Assembly (NCBI RefSeq): GCF_004103825.1
Contig: NZ_RYFI01000016.1
Location: 1-64,000 of the forward strand
Length of the DNA stretch: 64,000 bases
Direction of reading: 5' to 3'
DNA from: Hansschlegelia zhihuaiae
Lineage (GTDB): Bacteria > Pseudomonadota > Alphaproteobacteria > Rhizobiales > Methylopilaceae
Shown here in pieces: positions 25,322 through 32,663 of the stretch. The position numbers and the translations under genes are program-made. Under the pieces are notes generated by a model, which was not told the DNA's origin, made no database searches, and was given only the letters and a program-made list of their open reading frames with translations. Each line of letters starts with the position of its first letter. Position 1 is the first letter of the stretch.

Positions 25322-25542
25322 TGAACTGGTCCACCTTCTTCCGCGGTCGAGAGACCGGGCTTGGCAGCAATTCCAGGCGCGCCGTCATCCTTTCGATCGG
25401 CGTCGGAGTCACGGCGCTCGTTCTCGCCAATGTCCATCTGGTCTATGTCGCCGTGACGTCCCGGCCGGACTGCGTCGCCCACCTCAAGGAGCGTGGCGAT
25501 CCTGCTGTCGGCGCCTTCAGGGCGGCGCGCCCGTCATGCTGA
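25321..25542 (+). CDS. Small single-helix membrane protein after ccoP
   Basis: The 73-residue product has one membrane helix (AVILSIGVGVTALVLANVHLVYVAV) with a basic cytoplasmic start. I do not recognise a named family. It overlaps the ccoP stop and is too short for CcoH/FixH (about 160 residues), although it lies where FixG/FixH would normally be. It may be an oxidase accessory protein. Confidence 0.65.
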   Translation: MNWSTFFRGRETGLGSNSRRAVILSIGVGVTALVLANVHLVYVAVTSRPDCVAHLKERGDPAVGAFRAARPSC

Positions 25543-25588
25543 CGACGGTCCGCGGAAACGCCGCGCGCTCGCCGTGGGAGAACCGCAT

Positions 25589-26374
25589 ATGACCCTTCCA
25601 GCGCTTTCGCCTCGGATCGGGGGTAAAAGCCCCTATGCGCGCGACCTGCCGACGGACGCGGCCTTCACCTGGCTGAAGGAGGGCTGGCGGGACCTCTGGG
25701 CTCAGCCCGTCCTCAGCCTCGGCTACGGCTTCGCCGTGTTCGCGATCTCGGCGGCAATCGTCGCCGGCCTGTTCGTCCAAGGCTGGGATTCGGTCCTCTT
25801 CCCCGCCCTCGCCGGCTTCATGGTCGTCGGCCCGATCCTCGCCGTGGGCCTCTATGAGAAAAGCCGGCGGCTCTCGCTTGGCGAAACCGTGTCTCTTGGA
25901 GATATGCTCATCGTGCGCCCGGCTGCCGGAATCCGCCAGATGCTGTTCGTCGGCGTGCTGCTCTGCATGTTGATGCTGCTCTGGATGCGGGCCGCGGTCC
26001 TGCTTTATGCGCTGTTCTTCGGCTGGCGGCCTTTCCTGGGGCTCGACCATATCGCGCCGGCGCTGTTCGGGACGGCGCCCGGGCTGGCGCTTCTCGTCGT
26101 CGGCGGGCTGGTCGGCGGGCTGTTCGCGGCGTTCTCCTTCGCCGTCAGCGCCTTCTCGATCCCCATGCTGCTCGACAAGCGCGTGGACGCTTTCACGGCC
26201 ATGGGCGCCAGCATGGCGCTCACATGGCGCAACCTGCCGACCATGATCGTGTGGGGCGCGGCAGTCCTCGCGCTGTCCCTCTTCAGCCTGGCGACCTGCC
26301 TGCTCGGCCTGATCGTCGCTTTCCCGCTGCTCGGGCACGCCACCTGGCGGGCCTACGAGGCCGTGCGGCGGTAG
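25589..26374 (+). CDS. DUF2189 family multi-helix membrane protein
   Basis: This 261-residue protein has about six membrane helices and the DUF2189 landmarks GPILAVGLYEKSRR, FTAMGASMALTWRNLPTM and AFPLLGHATWRAYE. The function is unknown. In many alphaproteobacteria it lies near cbb3 oxidase or other microaerobic genes, as here, between ccoP and ccoI. A tiny 18-codon frame (25536-25592) overlaps its start and is probably meaningless. Confidence 0.8.
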   Translation: MTLPALSPRIGGKSPYARDLPTDAAFTWLKEGWRDLWAQPVLSLGYGFAVFAISAAIVAGLFVQGWDSVLFPALAGFMVVGPILAVGLYEKSRRLSLGETVSLGDMLIVRPAAGIRQMLFVGVLLCMLMLLWMRAAVLLYALFFGWRPFLGLDHIAPALFGTAPGLALLVVGGLVGGLFAAFSFAVSAFSIPMLLDKRVDAFTAMGASMALTWRNLPTMIVWGAAVLALSLFSLATCLLGLIVAFPLLGHATWRAYEAVRR

Positions 26375-26379
26375 CCGTC

Positions 26380-28644
26380 ATGTCATCTGGAGACCGCCAC
26401 GCGGCTTCCTCCCCGACGGGCTCCGGCGCGCCGTCGGGCGACGAGTTGCTGCTCGCGAGCCGGCCCGTCCCGGGCGGCCTGCGGCAGGTCGAGCTCGCCG
26501 TGCCCGACATACATTGCGGCGGCTGCGTCAGGCGGATCGAACTCGCGCTCGGTCGGCTCGACGGCGTCGAGCAAGCACGCGTGAACCTGTCGACGAAGCG
26601 CGCAGCCGTCCGCTGGCGGGCGGACCGCTCGCCGCCGCCGCTGATGGAGACGCTGCGGGAGCTGGGCTTTGCGGCCCATCTCAGCGAGCCGGCCGAGACC
26701 GCTAAGGACGTCACGCTCTGGCGGCTCATCCGGGCGCTCGCCGTGGCGGGCTTCGCGTCGAGCAACGTCATGCTGCTTTCGATGTCGGTCTGGTCGGGCG
26801 CTGATCCGGCCGCGCGGGATATGTTCCACTGGCTCTCCGCCGCGGTCGCGCTGCCGGCGGTGGCTTACTCCGGCCGCGTGTTCTTCGCCTCGGCGTGGGG
26901 GGCGCTCAAGCGTGGACGCGCCAACATGGACGTGCCGATCTCGATCGGCGTCCTGCTCACCGTGGCGATGAGCCTCTACGACACCGTCAATCACGGGCCG
27001 CACGCCTATTTCGACGCCGCGACGTCGCTGCTGTTCTTCCTGCTGATCGGCCGCACGCTCGACCATGTCATGCGCGAGAAGGCGCGCAACGCCGTCGAGG
27101 GGCTGGCGCGGCTCGCGCCGCGGGGCGCGCTCGTGGTCGACGCAACGGGCGCGCGCCGGTACCTCGCTGTCGACCTGATCGAACCTGGAATGCGCCTGCT
27201 GGTCGCCGCCGGCGAACGCATCGCCGTCGACGGCCATGTCGCCCATGGCCGCTCCGACCTCGACTGCTCGGTCGTCTCCGGCGAGAGCGCGCCGCAGCCG
27301 GCGGCGCCGGGCACGGCCGTCCAGGCCGGCATGCTTAACCTCACCGGTCCGCTCACGGTCGTCGCGACCGCGCGCGCCAAAGACTCGTTCATGGCAGAGA
27401 TGGTGCGCCTGATGGAGGCGGTCGAGGCCGGCCGATCGGGCTACCGGCGGATCGCCGACCGCGCGGCGCAGGTCTACGCGCCGGCGGTGCATGCTGCGGC
27501 TTTCCTCAGCTTCGTCGGCTGGCTCGCCGCGACCGGCGACGTTCACCGCGCGGTGACGATCGCGGTCGCGGTGCTGATCGTCACCTGCCCCTGCGCGCTC
27601 GGGCTCGCGGTCCCGATGGTGCAGGTGATCGCGGCCCGCCGGCTGTTCGAGAACGGAATCATGGTCAAGGACGGCGGCGCTCTGGAGCGCCTGAACGCCG
27701 TCGACTCCGTCGTGTTCGACAAAACCGGGACGCTGACCCTCGGCGACGTCCGGCTTCGCGACGCCGCGGCCATCGGGCCCGACGCGCTTGCGGCGGCGGC
27801 GGCTCTCGCAGCGGCTTCGCGCCACCCTTATGCGCGCGCGATCGAGACGGCGGGGCGGCATGTCCGGACGCCGCTGGCCTTCCGCGAGATCGCAGAACGG
27901 CCGGGCCTCGGCATGGAAGCGGAGGCCGGCGGAGCTGTCTACCGGCTCGGCCGTCCGTGCTGGGCGCTCGAGGGCGGCGCGACGCCCTCTGACGACGCCG
28001 ATGTGATTCTGTCGAAAGACGGACGGCCGCTCGCGGCGTTCCGATTCGACGACCGGCTGCGGTCCGGCGCGCGCGAGACCGTCGCCGCGCTCTCCTCGGC
28101 GGGCTTCGACCTCACCATCCTTTCGGGCGACCGGCCGGAAGCGGTCCGGCGGATCGCGGCCGAGGTCGGAATCGCTCGCTTCGAGGGCGGACTCACTCCT
28201 GCCGGGAAGACCGAGCGGCTCGCGGCGCTGGCGGCGGAGGGGCGCAAGACGCTGATGATCGGCGACGGCCTGAACGACGCGCCGGCGCTCGCGAGCGCCC
28301 ACGTTTCGATGGCGCCCGCCACCGCCGCCGATGTCGGCCGCAACGCCGCCGACTTCGTCTTCCTGCGCGAGAGTCTCGAGGCGGCGCCGGCCGCGATCGC
28401 GATCGCCCGCCGCTCCGCCGTTCTGATCCGGCAGAACTTCGGTCTCGCCGCCGTCTACAACGCCATCGCGGCGCCGGTCGCGATCGCCGGGCTGGTCACC
28501 CCGTTGGTCGCGGCCATTGCGATGTCGCTGTCGTCCATCGTGGTTGTGGCCAACGCGCTGCGCCTCAAGAATCCCGCGTCGGTCCGCGACGACGCGGCCG
28601 GAGCTCGGGCCGGCCTGACGGCGCGGCTGAAGGCGGTTTCATGA
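26380..28644 (+). CDS. ccoI: Copper P1B-type ATPase for cbb3 assembly (CcoI/FixI)
   Basis: The 754-residue pump has an N-terminal HMA metal-binding motif (IHCGGCVRRIE), the transmembrane metal site TCPCALGLAVP, phosphorylation motif DKTGTLT and hinge GDGLNDAPALA. CcoI supplies copper for the CcoN active site. It is followed by ccoS with ATGA overlap, which sets it apart from a detoxifying CopA. Confidence 0.93.
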   Translation: MSSGDRHAASSPTGSGAPSGDELLLASRPVPGGLRQVELAVPDIHCGGCVRRIELALGRLDGVEQARVNLSTKRAAVRWRADRSPPPLMETLRELGFAAHLSEPAETAKDVTLWRLIRALAVAGFASSNVMLLSMSVWSGADPAARDMFHWLSAAVALPAVAYSGRVFFASAWGALKRGRANMDVPISIGVLLTVAMSLYDTVNHGPHAYFDAATSLLFFLLIGRTLDHVMREKARNAVEGLARLAPRGALVVDATGARRYLAVDLIEPGMRLLVAAGERIAVDGHVAHGRSDLDCSVVSGESAPQPAAPGTAVQAGMLNLTGPLTVVATARAKDSFMAEMVRLMEAVEAGRSGYRRIADRAAQVYAPAVHAAAFLSFVGWLAATGDVHRAVTIAVAVLIVTCPCALGLAVPMVQVIAARRLFENGIMVKDGGALERLNAVDSVVFDKTGTLTLGDVRLRDAAAIGPDALAAAAALAAASRHPYARAIETAGRHVRTPLAFREIAERPGLGMEAEAGGAVYRLGRPCWALEGGATPSDDADVILSKDGRPLAAFRFDDRLRSGARETVAALSSAGFDLTILSGDRPEAVRRIAAEVGIARFEGGLTPAGKTERLAALAAEGRKTLMIGDGLNDAPALASAHVSMAPATAADVGRNAADFVFLRESLEAAPAAIAIARRSAVLIRQNFGLAAVYNAIAAPVAIAGLVTPLVAAIAMSLSSIVVVANALRLKNPASVRDDAAGARAGLTARLKAVS

Positions 28645-28862
28645 TGGACGCTTTCCTCTACCTTGTGCCGCTGTCCCTTATGCTCGGCGCGGCCGGGCTC
28701 GCGGCATTTCTGTGGTCGCTGTCTGACGGCCAGTACGAGGACCTCGACGGCTCCGCCGAGCGCATCCTGTATGACGAGGGGCGGCCGACCGACCCCAGAG
28801 ACCGAGCCGTGGCTCAACCAGGCGAGCGAGAATCCCGAGCGGACTTCGCGTCAGCGGAATAG
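28641..28862 (+). CDS. ccoS: cbb3 oxidase assembly protein CcoS/FixS
   Basis: This 73-residue protein has an N-terminal helix (LYLVPLSLMLGAAGLAAFLW) followed by SLSDGQYEDLDGSAERIL, which is the CcoS signature. It is needed to insert cofactors into CcoN. Its 3' end overlaps the convergent cupin-like gene by 49 bases. Confidence 0.9.
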   Translation: MMDAFLYLVPLSLMLGAAGLAAFLWSLSDGQYEDLDGSAERILYDEGRPTDPRDRAVAQPGERESRADFASAE

Positions 28863-29131
28863 AACTCGACGAACATCCGCACCGCTCCGACCGGATGCAC
28901 CTCATGCGGCTGCTCCGGGCGGACGACGCCGGGTTGGTCCGGCGTCAAATCGTGCTCGCTGAAGGGCTCGAGGATGCGGTAGAGCAGTCGTCCCTCCAGC
29001 ACATGGATGAGGGCCCATGCGCCGGCCTTGGTCCGGTGCTCGCGCTGGAGCGCAGCCGGCAAAGAGCGCTCGTCGAAGGTCGGCGAGCGACTGTAAGCCG
29101 TCAGTCCTTCGGGCAAAGTCTCCATCGCCAT
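28814..29131 (-). CDS. DUF1971 cupin-like (TehB-associated) protein
   Basis: The 105-residue protein has the DUF1971 pattern: LPEGLTAYSRSPTFDERSLP, REHRTKAGAWALIHVLEGRLLY, then VVRPEQPHEV. It resembles a small cupin sometimes fused to the TehB tellurite methyltransferase. It follows a SAM methyltransferase gene by 14 bases and ends the operon led by truncated haemoglobin. ATG 29125 is an alternative start. Confidence 0.75.
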   Translation of the reverse strand: MAMETLPEGLTAYSRSPTFDERSLPAALQREHRTKAGAWALIHVLEGRLLYRILEPFSEHDLTPDQPGVVRPEQPHEVHPVGAVRMFVEFYSADAKSARDSRSPG

Positions 29132-29145
29132 GTTCTCGCTCGCGT

Positions 29146-29955
29146 TCAGTCTGGCTTCGCCGCCACGATCGAGATCGCATGCAGCGAGCCTTCGTAGCGC
29201 CTGAACGTCCGGCGCATGGCGAGGATCCGTTTCCGAGCGGTCCGGTTGGAGAGGATCCTCGCCAACAGCAGCAGCGTCCGCGGCAGGCCTTCATCGGCGA
29301 CCATCCGGGCAGGCTCCAGCAGATGCATAGGCGCAAAGCGGACCGTCCGTACCGAGAAGCCGGAGGTTTCGAGGAGAGCACGCCACTCGGACTCGGTGAG
29401 CGGGCGCGCGCCGACATGAATCGATTGCGACAGCGCCAGTTCGATCTCTTTCTTGACCTTCTCCGGCGCGTCGTCCGGGACGATGGCGAGCTCATGGAGG
29501 CCGTACCGGCCGCCTTTGCGCAGGATGCGGGACGCCTCGGCGACGATGCGCTCCTTGTGAGCCTGCGTGTTCATAGTCAGCATCGCCTCGCCGACCACGA
29601 CGCTCGCCGACCGGCCGGGGATCCCGGCATTCTCGGCCGATCCGACTCGGATCCCGACATTCGCGGCGTTCGGCAATCGCCCGCGGGTCCAGCGCGCCGC
29701 GTCCTCGTCGCGCTCGACGCCGAGATAGCTGCGCGGCCCGGCCTCGACCAGGCGTTTCGCCGTCCGCCCGAGGCCGGGCGCGAACTCCACCACGTCGTCC
29801 CCCGCCGCGACCGCGAGATCGCCGAGCAGCGCCTCCGTCAGTTCGAGCCCGCCGGGGCGCAGCACGCGCTTGCCAAGACGCGCGAGCAGCCAGTGTCCCG
29901 GCATGCGCTCGACCGTGAGATCAGTTCCTGGAACACGGGCTGCGGCGCGGGTCAC
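29146..29955 (-). CDS. SAM-dependent methyltransferase
   Basis: This 269-residue class I methyltransferase has motif I VVEFAPGLGRTAKRLVEAG, acidic loop GVERDEDAA and post-motifs VVVGEAMLTMNT and RILRKGGRYGLHELAI. The start is a GTG with a GAGGGCG site. The substrate is unknown. It lies between a group 3 truncated haemoglobin and a DUF1971 cupin, an arrangement that suggests a response to nitrosative or oxyanion stress. Confidence 0.8.
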   Translation of the reverse strand: MTRAAARVPGTDLTVERMPGHWLLARLGKRVLRPGGLELTEALLGDLAVAAGDDVVEFAPGLGRTAKRLVEAGPRSYLGVERDEDAARWTRGRLPNAANVGIRVGSAENAGIPGRSASVVVGEAMLTMNTQAHKERIVAEASRILRKGGRYGLHELAIVPDDAPEKVKKEIELALSQSIHVGARPLTESEWRALLETSGFSVRTVRFAPMHLLEPARMVADEGLPRTLLLLARILSNRTARKRILAMRRTFRRYEGSLHAISIVAAKPD

Positions 29956-29986
29956 GGTCTCGCCCTCCGCGTCCTCGGCATGTCGC

Positions 29987-30409
29987 TTACGCCGCGCTTT
30001 GCGCGACCGTCGCGCGCGGCGGCAGGCGCAGAGCCTTCGGCCCGATGTTCAGGCCGATTTGCAGGCTGTCAGCGATCCGATGCGCCCGGTCGATGAAGAG
30101 GGCGGCGGCCGGCCCCTCGCAGAGATCGACGACGGTCGCCTCGAACAGGCGCAGCCAGCGTTCGAAATGCTCCGGCGTCACTCCAAGGAGCTGATGCGCG
30201 ACATGGGGCTTGCCGTTGTAGCGGCCGCTCGTCAGTGCGACCGATGACCAGAAGTCCGTCATCGTGGCCAGGTGCTGGTCCCAGCGGCCCTCCAGCCGGC
30301 GTTCGAAGATGGGGCCGAGCACGGCGTCCACACGGACGCGGCAATAGAAGGCGTCGACGAGCCGGACGACGAGTTCCTCCGACAATTCCGCTGATCGACC
30401 GCTCGACAT
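29987..30409 (-). CDS. Group 3 truncated haemoglobin
   Basis: The 140-residue globin shows VVRLVDAFYCRVRVDAVLGPIF, then HLATMTDFWSSVALTSGRYNGKPHVAHQLL with the proximal-His region, then FERWLRLFEATV, the group 3 (trHbP) pattern. Such globins handle NO or oxygen at low oxygen. ATG 30409 is chosen; a much longer in-frame start at 30604 would cross the regulator promoter. It is divergent from an NsrR gene, with an NsrR-type operator between them. Confidence 0.85.
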   Translation of the reverse strand: MSSGRSAELSEELVVRLVDAFYCRVRVDAVLGPIFERRLEGRWDQHLATMTDFWSSVALTSGRYNGKPHVAHQLLGVTPEHFERWLRLFEATVVDLCEGPAAALFIDRAHRIADSLQIGLNIGPKALRLPPRATVAQSAA

Positions 30410-30457
30410 GACGCCGCCCCTAAAGAAGTATCCAGGCGCCTGTTTTCTTACGCTCGA

Positions 30458-30482
30458 AAAGAGGTATTGTAAATGCCTCTTT
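30458..30482. promoter_or_regulatory. NsrR-type operator (trHb / nsrR1)
   Basis: AAAGAGGTATT and AATGCCTCTTT form an 11-bp inverted repeat around GTA with one mismatch. Layout and sequence match the known NsrR consensus (AAGATGYATTT half-sites). It ends 10 bases before the nsrR copy 1 start and lies 49 bases from the divergent truncated haemoglobin start, so it should control both. Confidence 0.75.
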
Positions 30483-30492
30483 GGAGCGGACG

Positions 30493-30927
30493 ATGCGCCT
30501 GACCTTCCATACGGACTACGGGCTGCGCGTGCTGATGGCGCTCGCGGTCCTCGACGACCGTCTCGTAACGATCGAGGAGCTTGCGACGCGCCACAGGGTA
30601 TCAAAGAACCACCTAATGAAGGTCGTCCAGACGCTCGTCGGCCTCGGTCTCGTCAAGAGCGTTCGCGGGCGCCGCGGCGGCCTCGCTTTGGCGAAGTCCC
30701 CCGACACGATCCGCATGGGCGACGCGATCCGCGCGCTCGAGGAGGATGTCGCCCTGGTCTCCTGCCTCGGCTCCGGACAGGTCGATTGCGTGCTGAGCGG
30801 GGCCTGTCGGCTGACCGGCGCGCTGCGCGGCGCTGTCGACGCCTTCTTCGCCGAGCTCGACCGGCTGACCCTGGCCGATCTCGTCGCCAATCGCCCGGCG
30901 ATGCGTCGAAAGCTGGAGGTCGTATGA
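30493..30927 (+). CDS. nsrR: NsrR-type Rrf2 regulator, copy 1
   Basis: This 144-residue Rrf2 protein has the winged helix MRLTFHTDYGLRVLMALAVL...ATRHRVSKNHLMKVVQTL and three cysteines in CLGSGQVDC-VLSGAC, spaced as in the NO-sensing [Fe-S] repressor NsrR. ATG 30493 has GGAGCGG upstream. It is divergent from the truncated haemoglobin operon and overlaps the next gene (ATGA). A second paralogue lies at 32122. Confidence 0.88.
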   Translation: MRLTFHTDYGLRVLMALAVLDDRLVTIEELATRHRVSKNHLMKVVQTLVGLGLVKSVRGRRGGLALAKSPDTIRMGDAIRALEEDVALVSCLGSGQVDCVLSGACRLTGALRGAVDAFFAELDRLTLADLVANRPAMRRKLEVV

Positions 30928-31253
30928 CGACGCGGAAGACGATCGGCGGAACAGACGCGGCGATGCGGTTCGAACGGGACGGAAGCGGCGACTTCGTTCT
31001 CAGCGCCGCGGAGGCGGCGTCTGCCCTGCGGCTGCCGCTCGACGAGCTCCGCAGGCGCATGCGGCTCGGGCGCGTCGCAAGCCTCGTCGAGGCAGGAGAA
31101 GGCGAGGACGCGGGGCGCAGTCGGCTAACCTTGCGCTCGGGGGCCCGGACATGGCGGGCCGTCCTCGACAAGGATGGGCATGTGATCGAACAGCGGCTTT
31201 CGGATTCTGGCGCGAGACGGCGCCTAAGTCGGTGCTGGAGATCGGCGCATTAG
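30924..31253 (+). CDS. DUF6522-like small cytosolic protein
   Basis: The 109-residue product has LSAAEAASALRLPLDELRRRM, then RLTLRSGARTWRAVLDKDG, which I associate with DUF6522 proteins found near nitrogen-oxide genes; this family name is from memory. No catalytic motif is visible. Its ATGA overlap with nsrR copy 1 shows co-translation. Confidence 0.65.
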   Translation: MTTRKTIGGTDAAMRFERDGSGDFVLSAAEAASALRLPLDELRRRMRLGRVASLVEAGEGEDAGRSRLTLRSGARTWRAVLDKDGHVIEQRLSDSGARRRLSRCWRSAH

Positions 31254-31378
31254 TTGCGCCATGGCGTTTCGCGCGGCGTCCGCTTCCCCGACGGCGCGCA
31301 CAAATCTATGTTCGGCGCCCTCCTCGCGGATTCGCCTTCCCTTCCAGCCCGTCGACGACCTCACAGAGGGGGCTCCGC

Positions 31379-32053
31379 TTGCTGACTAAAGACGACTGGC
31401 GGACGATTAGATCCTGCCTGCTGCTGCGGAGCATGGAGGAAGAGGACCTTCTGGCGCTCATCGACGAACGCATGGTCTTGTCGCTGGAGAGAGGCGAACA
31501 GCTGTTCGGTCAAGACGACCCGGCGCGCGCGCTCTTCCTGATTCTCGAGGGCCGGATGAAGCTGAGCCGCCTCGATGCGGACGGCGGCGAGGCCGTGGTC
31601 CATATCTTCGCGAAGGCCGAGACCTTCGCTGAAGCCGCAATGTTTCTCGACAAAAAGTACCCTATGTCGGCAGTCGCCGTGACGCCGGCCAGAGTTCTCG
31701 CAATCGCAAGCACGGCGCTCCGCGCCCGGATCGCCGCGAAGCCGGATGTGGCCTTCGCCATGCTCGCCTCCATGTCGAGCCATCTCAAGGCCTTGGTCAA
31801 TCAGATCGAGACAATGACTCTCCTGACGGGAGAAGAGCGGATCATCCGCTTCCTGATCGATCTTATCGGCAACCGATCCGGCGCGGTCACCCTGACCTTG
31901 CCCTACGAGAAGACGCTGATCGCGAAACGGCTTGGCATGAGGCCTGAAACATTCTCGCGCTCCTTGGCGCGTCTCAGGGTCATAGGCGTCGAGATTAAGG
32001 GGGCGACGGTCGCGGTGACAGACGTGCAGAGCCTTCGCGATCGCCATCGATAA
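31379..32053 (+). CDS. Crp/Fnr family regulator, DNR/NnrR-like
   Basis: This 224-residue regulator has a cyclic-nucleotide-binding-like sensor domain (FLILEGRMKLSRLDADGGEAVVHIF) and a C-terminal HTH (KTLIAKRLGMRPETFSRSLARLRVIGV). The N-terminal cysteine set of oxygen-sensing FNR is missing, so a haem-based NO sensor (DNR/NnrR) or FixK-type activator fits better. No ATG is suitable; TTG 31379 with GAGGGGG upstream is chosen. It is the likely reader of the FNR-type boxes at 17034 and 21801. Confidence 0.75.
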   Translation: MLTKDDWRTIRSCLLLRSMEEEDLLALIDERMVLSLERGEQLFGQDDPARALFLILEGRMKLSRLDADGGEAVVHIFAKAETFAEAAMFLDKKYPMSAVAVTPARVLAIASTALRARIAAKPDVAFAMLASMSSHLKALVNQIETMTLLTGEERIIRFLIDLIGNRSGAVTLTLPYEKTLIAKRLGMRPETFSRSLARLRVIGVEIKGATVAVTDVQSLRDRHR

Positions 32054-32121
32054 TCAACTTGCCGTTCTATGGTCTAGGACCTCCCGGCGCAGCGCTGTTT
32101 CTGCTTGATCGAATGGTCGGG

Positions 32122-32586
32122 CTAAGCGCGAGCGGCGGAGGCGTCTTCGTCGAGGCCGAGCCGCTGCGCCATGACCCGCCTGTTCGGGCCGCCGATCAGA
32201 TCGGCGAGAGTCTTTCCGTCCAGGACCGCAAGGAAGGCGGCCAGCGCCTCGCCCAGAAGGCCTTGCAGCCGACATGCGCCGATCAGCGCGCAACTCGCCG
32301 ATTCGCCCTGGAAGCAGACGACGAGCGCCATGTCGTCTTCGGTGAAGCGAACGACGTCGCCGACCCCGATTTCCTCCGGCGGCCGCGCCAGGACAAGCCC
32401 GCCGCCCTTCCCGCGAATGGTGCGCACGAAGCCCCCCCGGCCGAGATTGTGGATCACCTTGATCAGGTGGTTCTCGGAGATGCGGTGCGCCTCCGCGATC
32501 TCGCGGATCGAGATGCGGCGGCCGGACCTCAAGCCGAGATAGATCAGCGCGCGCAGGGCGTAGTCGGTGTGGAGCGTCAGTCGCAT
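32122..32586 (-). CDS. nsrR: NsrR-type Rrf2 regulator, copy 2
   Basis: The 154-residue paralogue of the regulator at 30493 keeps the same N-terminal helix pattern (MRLTLHTDYALRALIYLGL) and the same cysteine spacing (CFQGESASC-ALIGAC). It is divergent from the flavohaemoglobin gene. Two NsrR-like operators lie between them, one against each start. Two NsrR copies within 2 kb, each tied to a different globin, is unusual. Confidence 0.88.
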   Translation of the reverse strand: MRLTLHTDYALRALIYLGLRSGRRISIREIAEAHRISENHLIKVIHNLGRGGFVRTIRGKGGGLVLARPPEEIGVGDVVRFTEDDMALVVCFQGESASCALIGACRLQGLLGEALAAFLAVLDGKTLADLIGGPNRRVMAQRLGLDEDASAARA

Positions 32587-32590
32587 CCAG

Positions 32591-32613
32591 AAGATATATC
32601 CTCTTTACACCTT
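32591..32613. promoter_or_regulatory. NsrR-like operator next to nsrR copy 2
   Basis: Read on the minus strand, AAGGTGTAAAG-A-GGATATATCTT matches the 11-1-11 NsrR consensus at about 15 of 22 half-site positions. It lies 4 bases upstream of the nsrR copy 2 start, where it would act in autoregulation. Confidence 0.5.
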
Positions 32614-32629
32614 TTGACCAAGACCGTAG

Positions 32630-32652
32630 AAGGTGCATTGTCCATGTACCTT
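32630..32652. promoter_or_regulatory. NsrR-like operator before hmp
   Basis: AAGGTGCATTG-T-CCATGTACCTT is a 23-base inverted repeat (9 of 11 pairs) of NsrR type. It ends 11 bases before the flavohaemoglobin start, so a bound repressor would block initiation. Confidence 0.65.
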
Positions 32653-32663
32653 ATGAGGGCGCG

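Noticed and set aside
25536-25592. An 18-codon frame overlapping the DUF2189 start
   Set aside because: Too short to judge; stop/start overlap alone can arise by chance.
29017-30096. A 359-codon plus-strand frame across the methyltransferase
   Set aside because: It lies opposite a methyltransferase with SAM motifs and shows no motif itself.
30408-30923. N-terminal extension of the DUF6522-like protein through the nsrR region
   Set aside because: It would overlap nsrR throughout in another frame. ATG 30924 coupled to the nsrR stop is far better.
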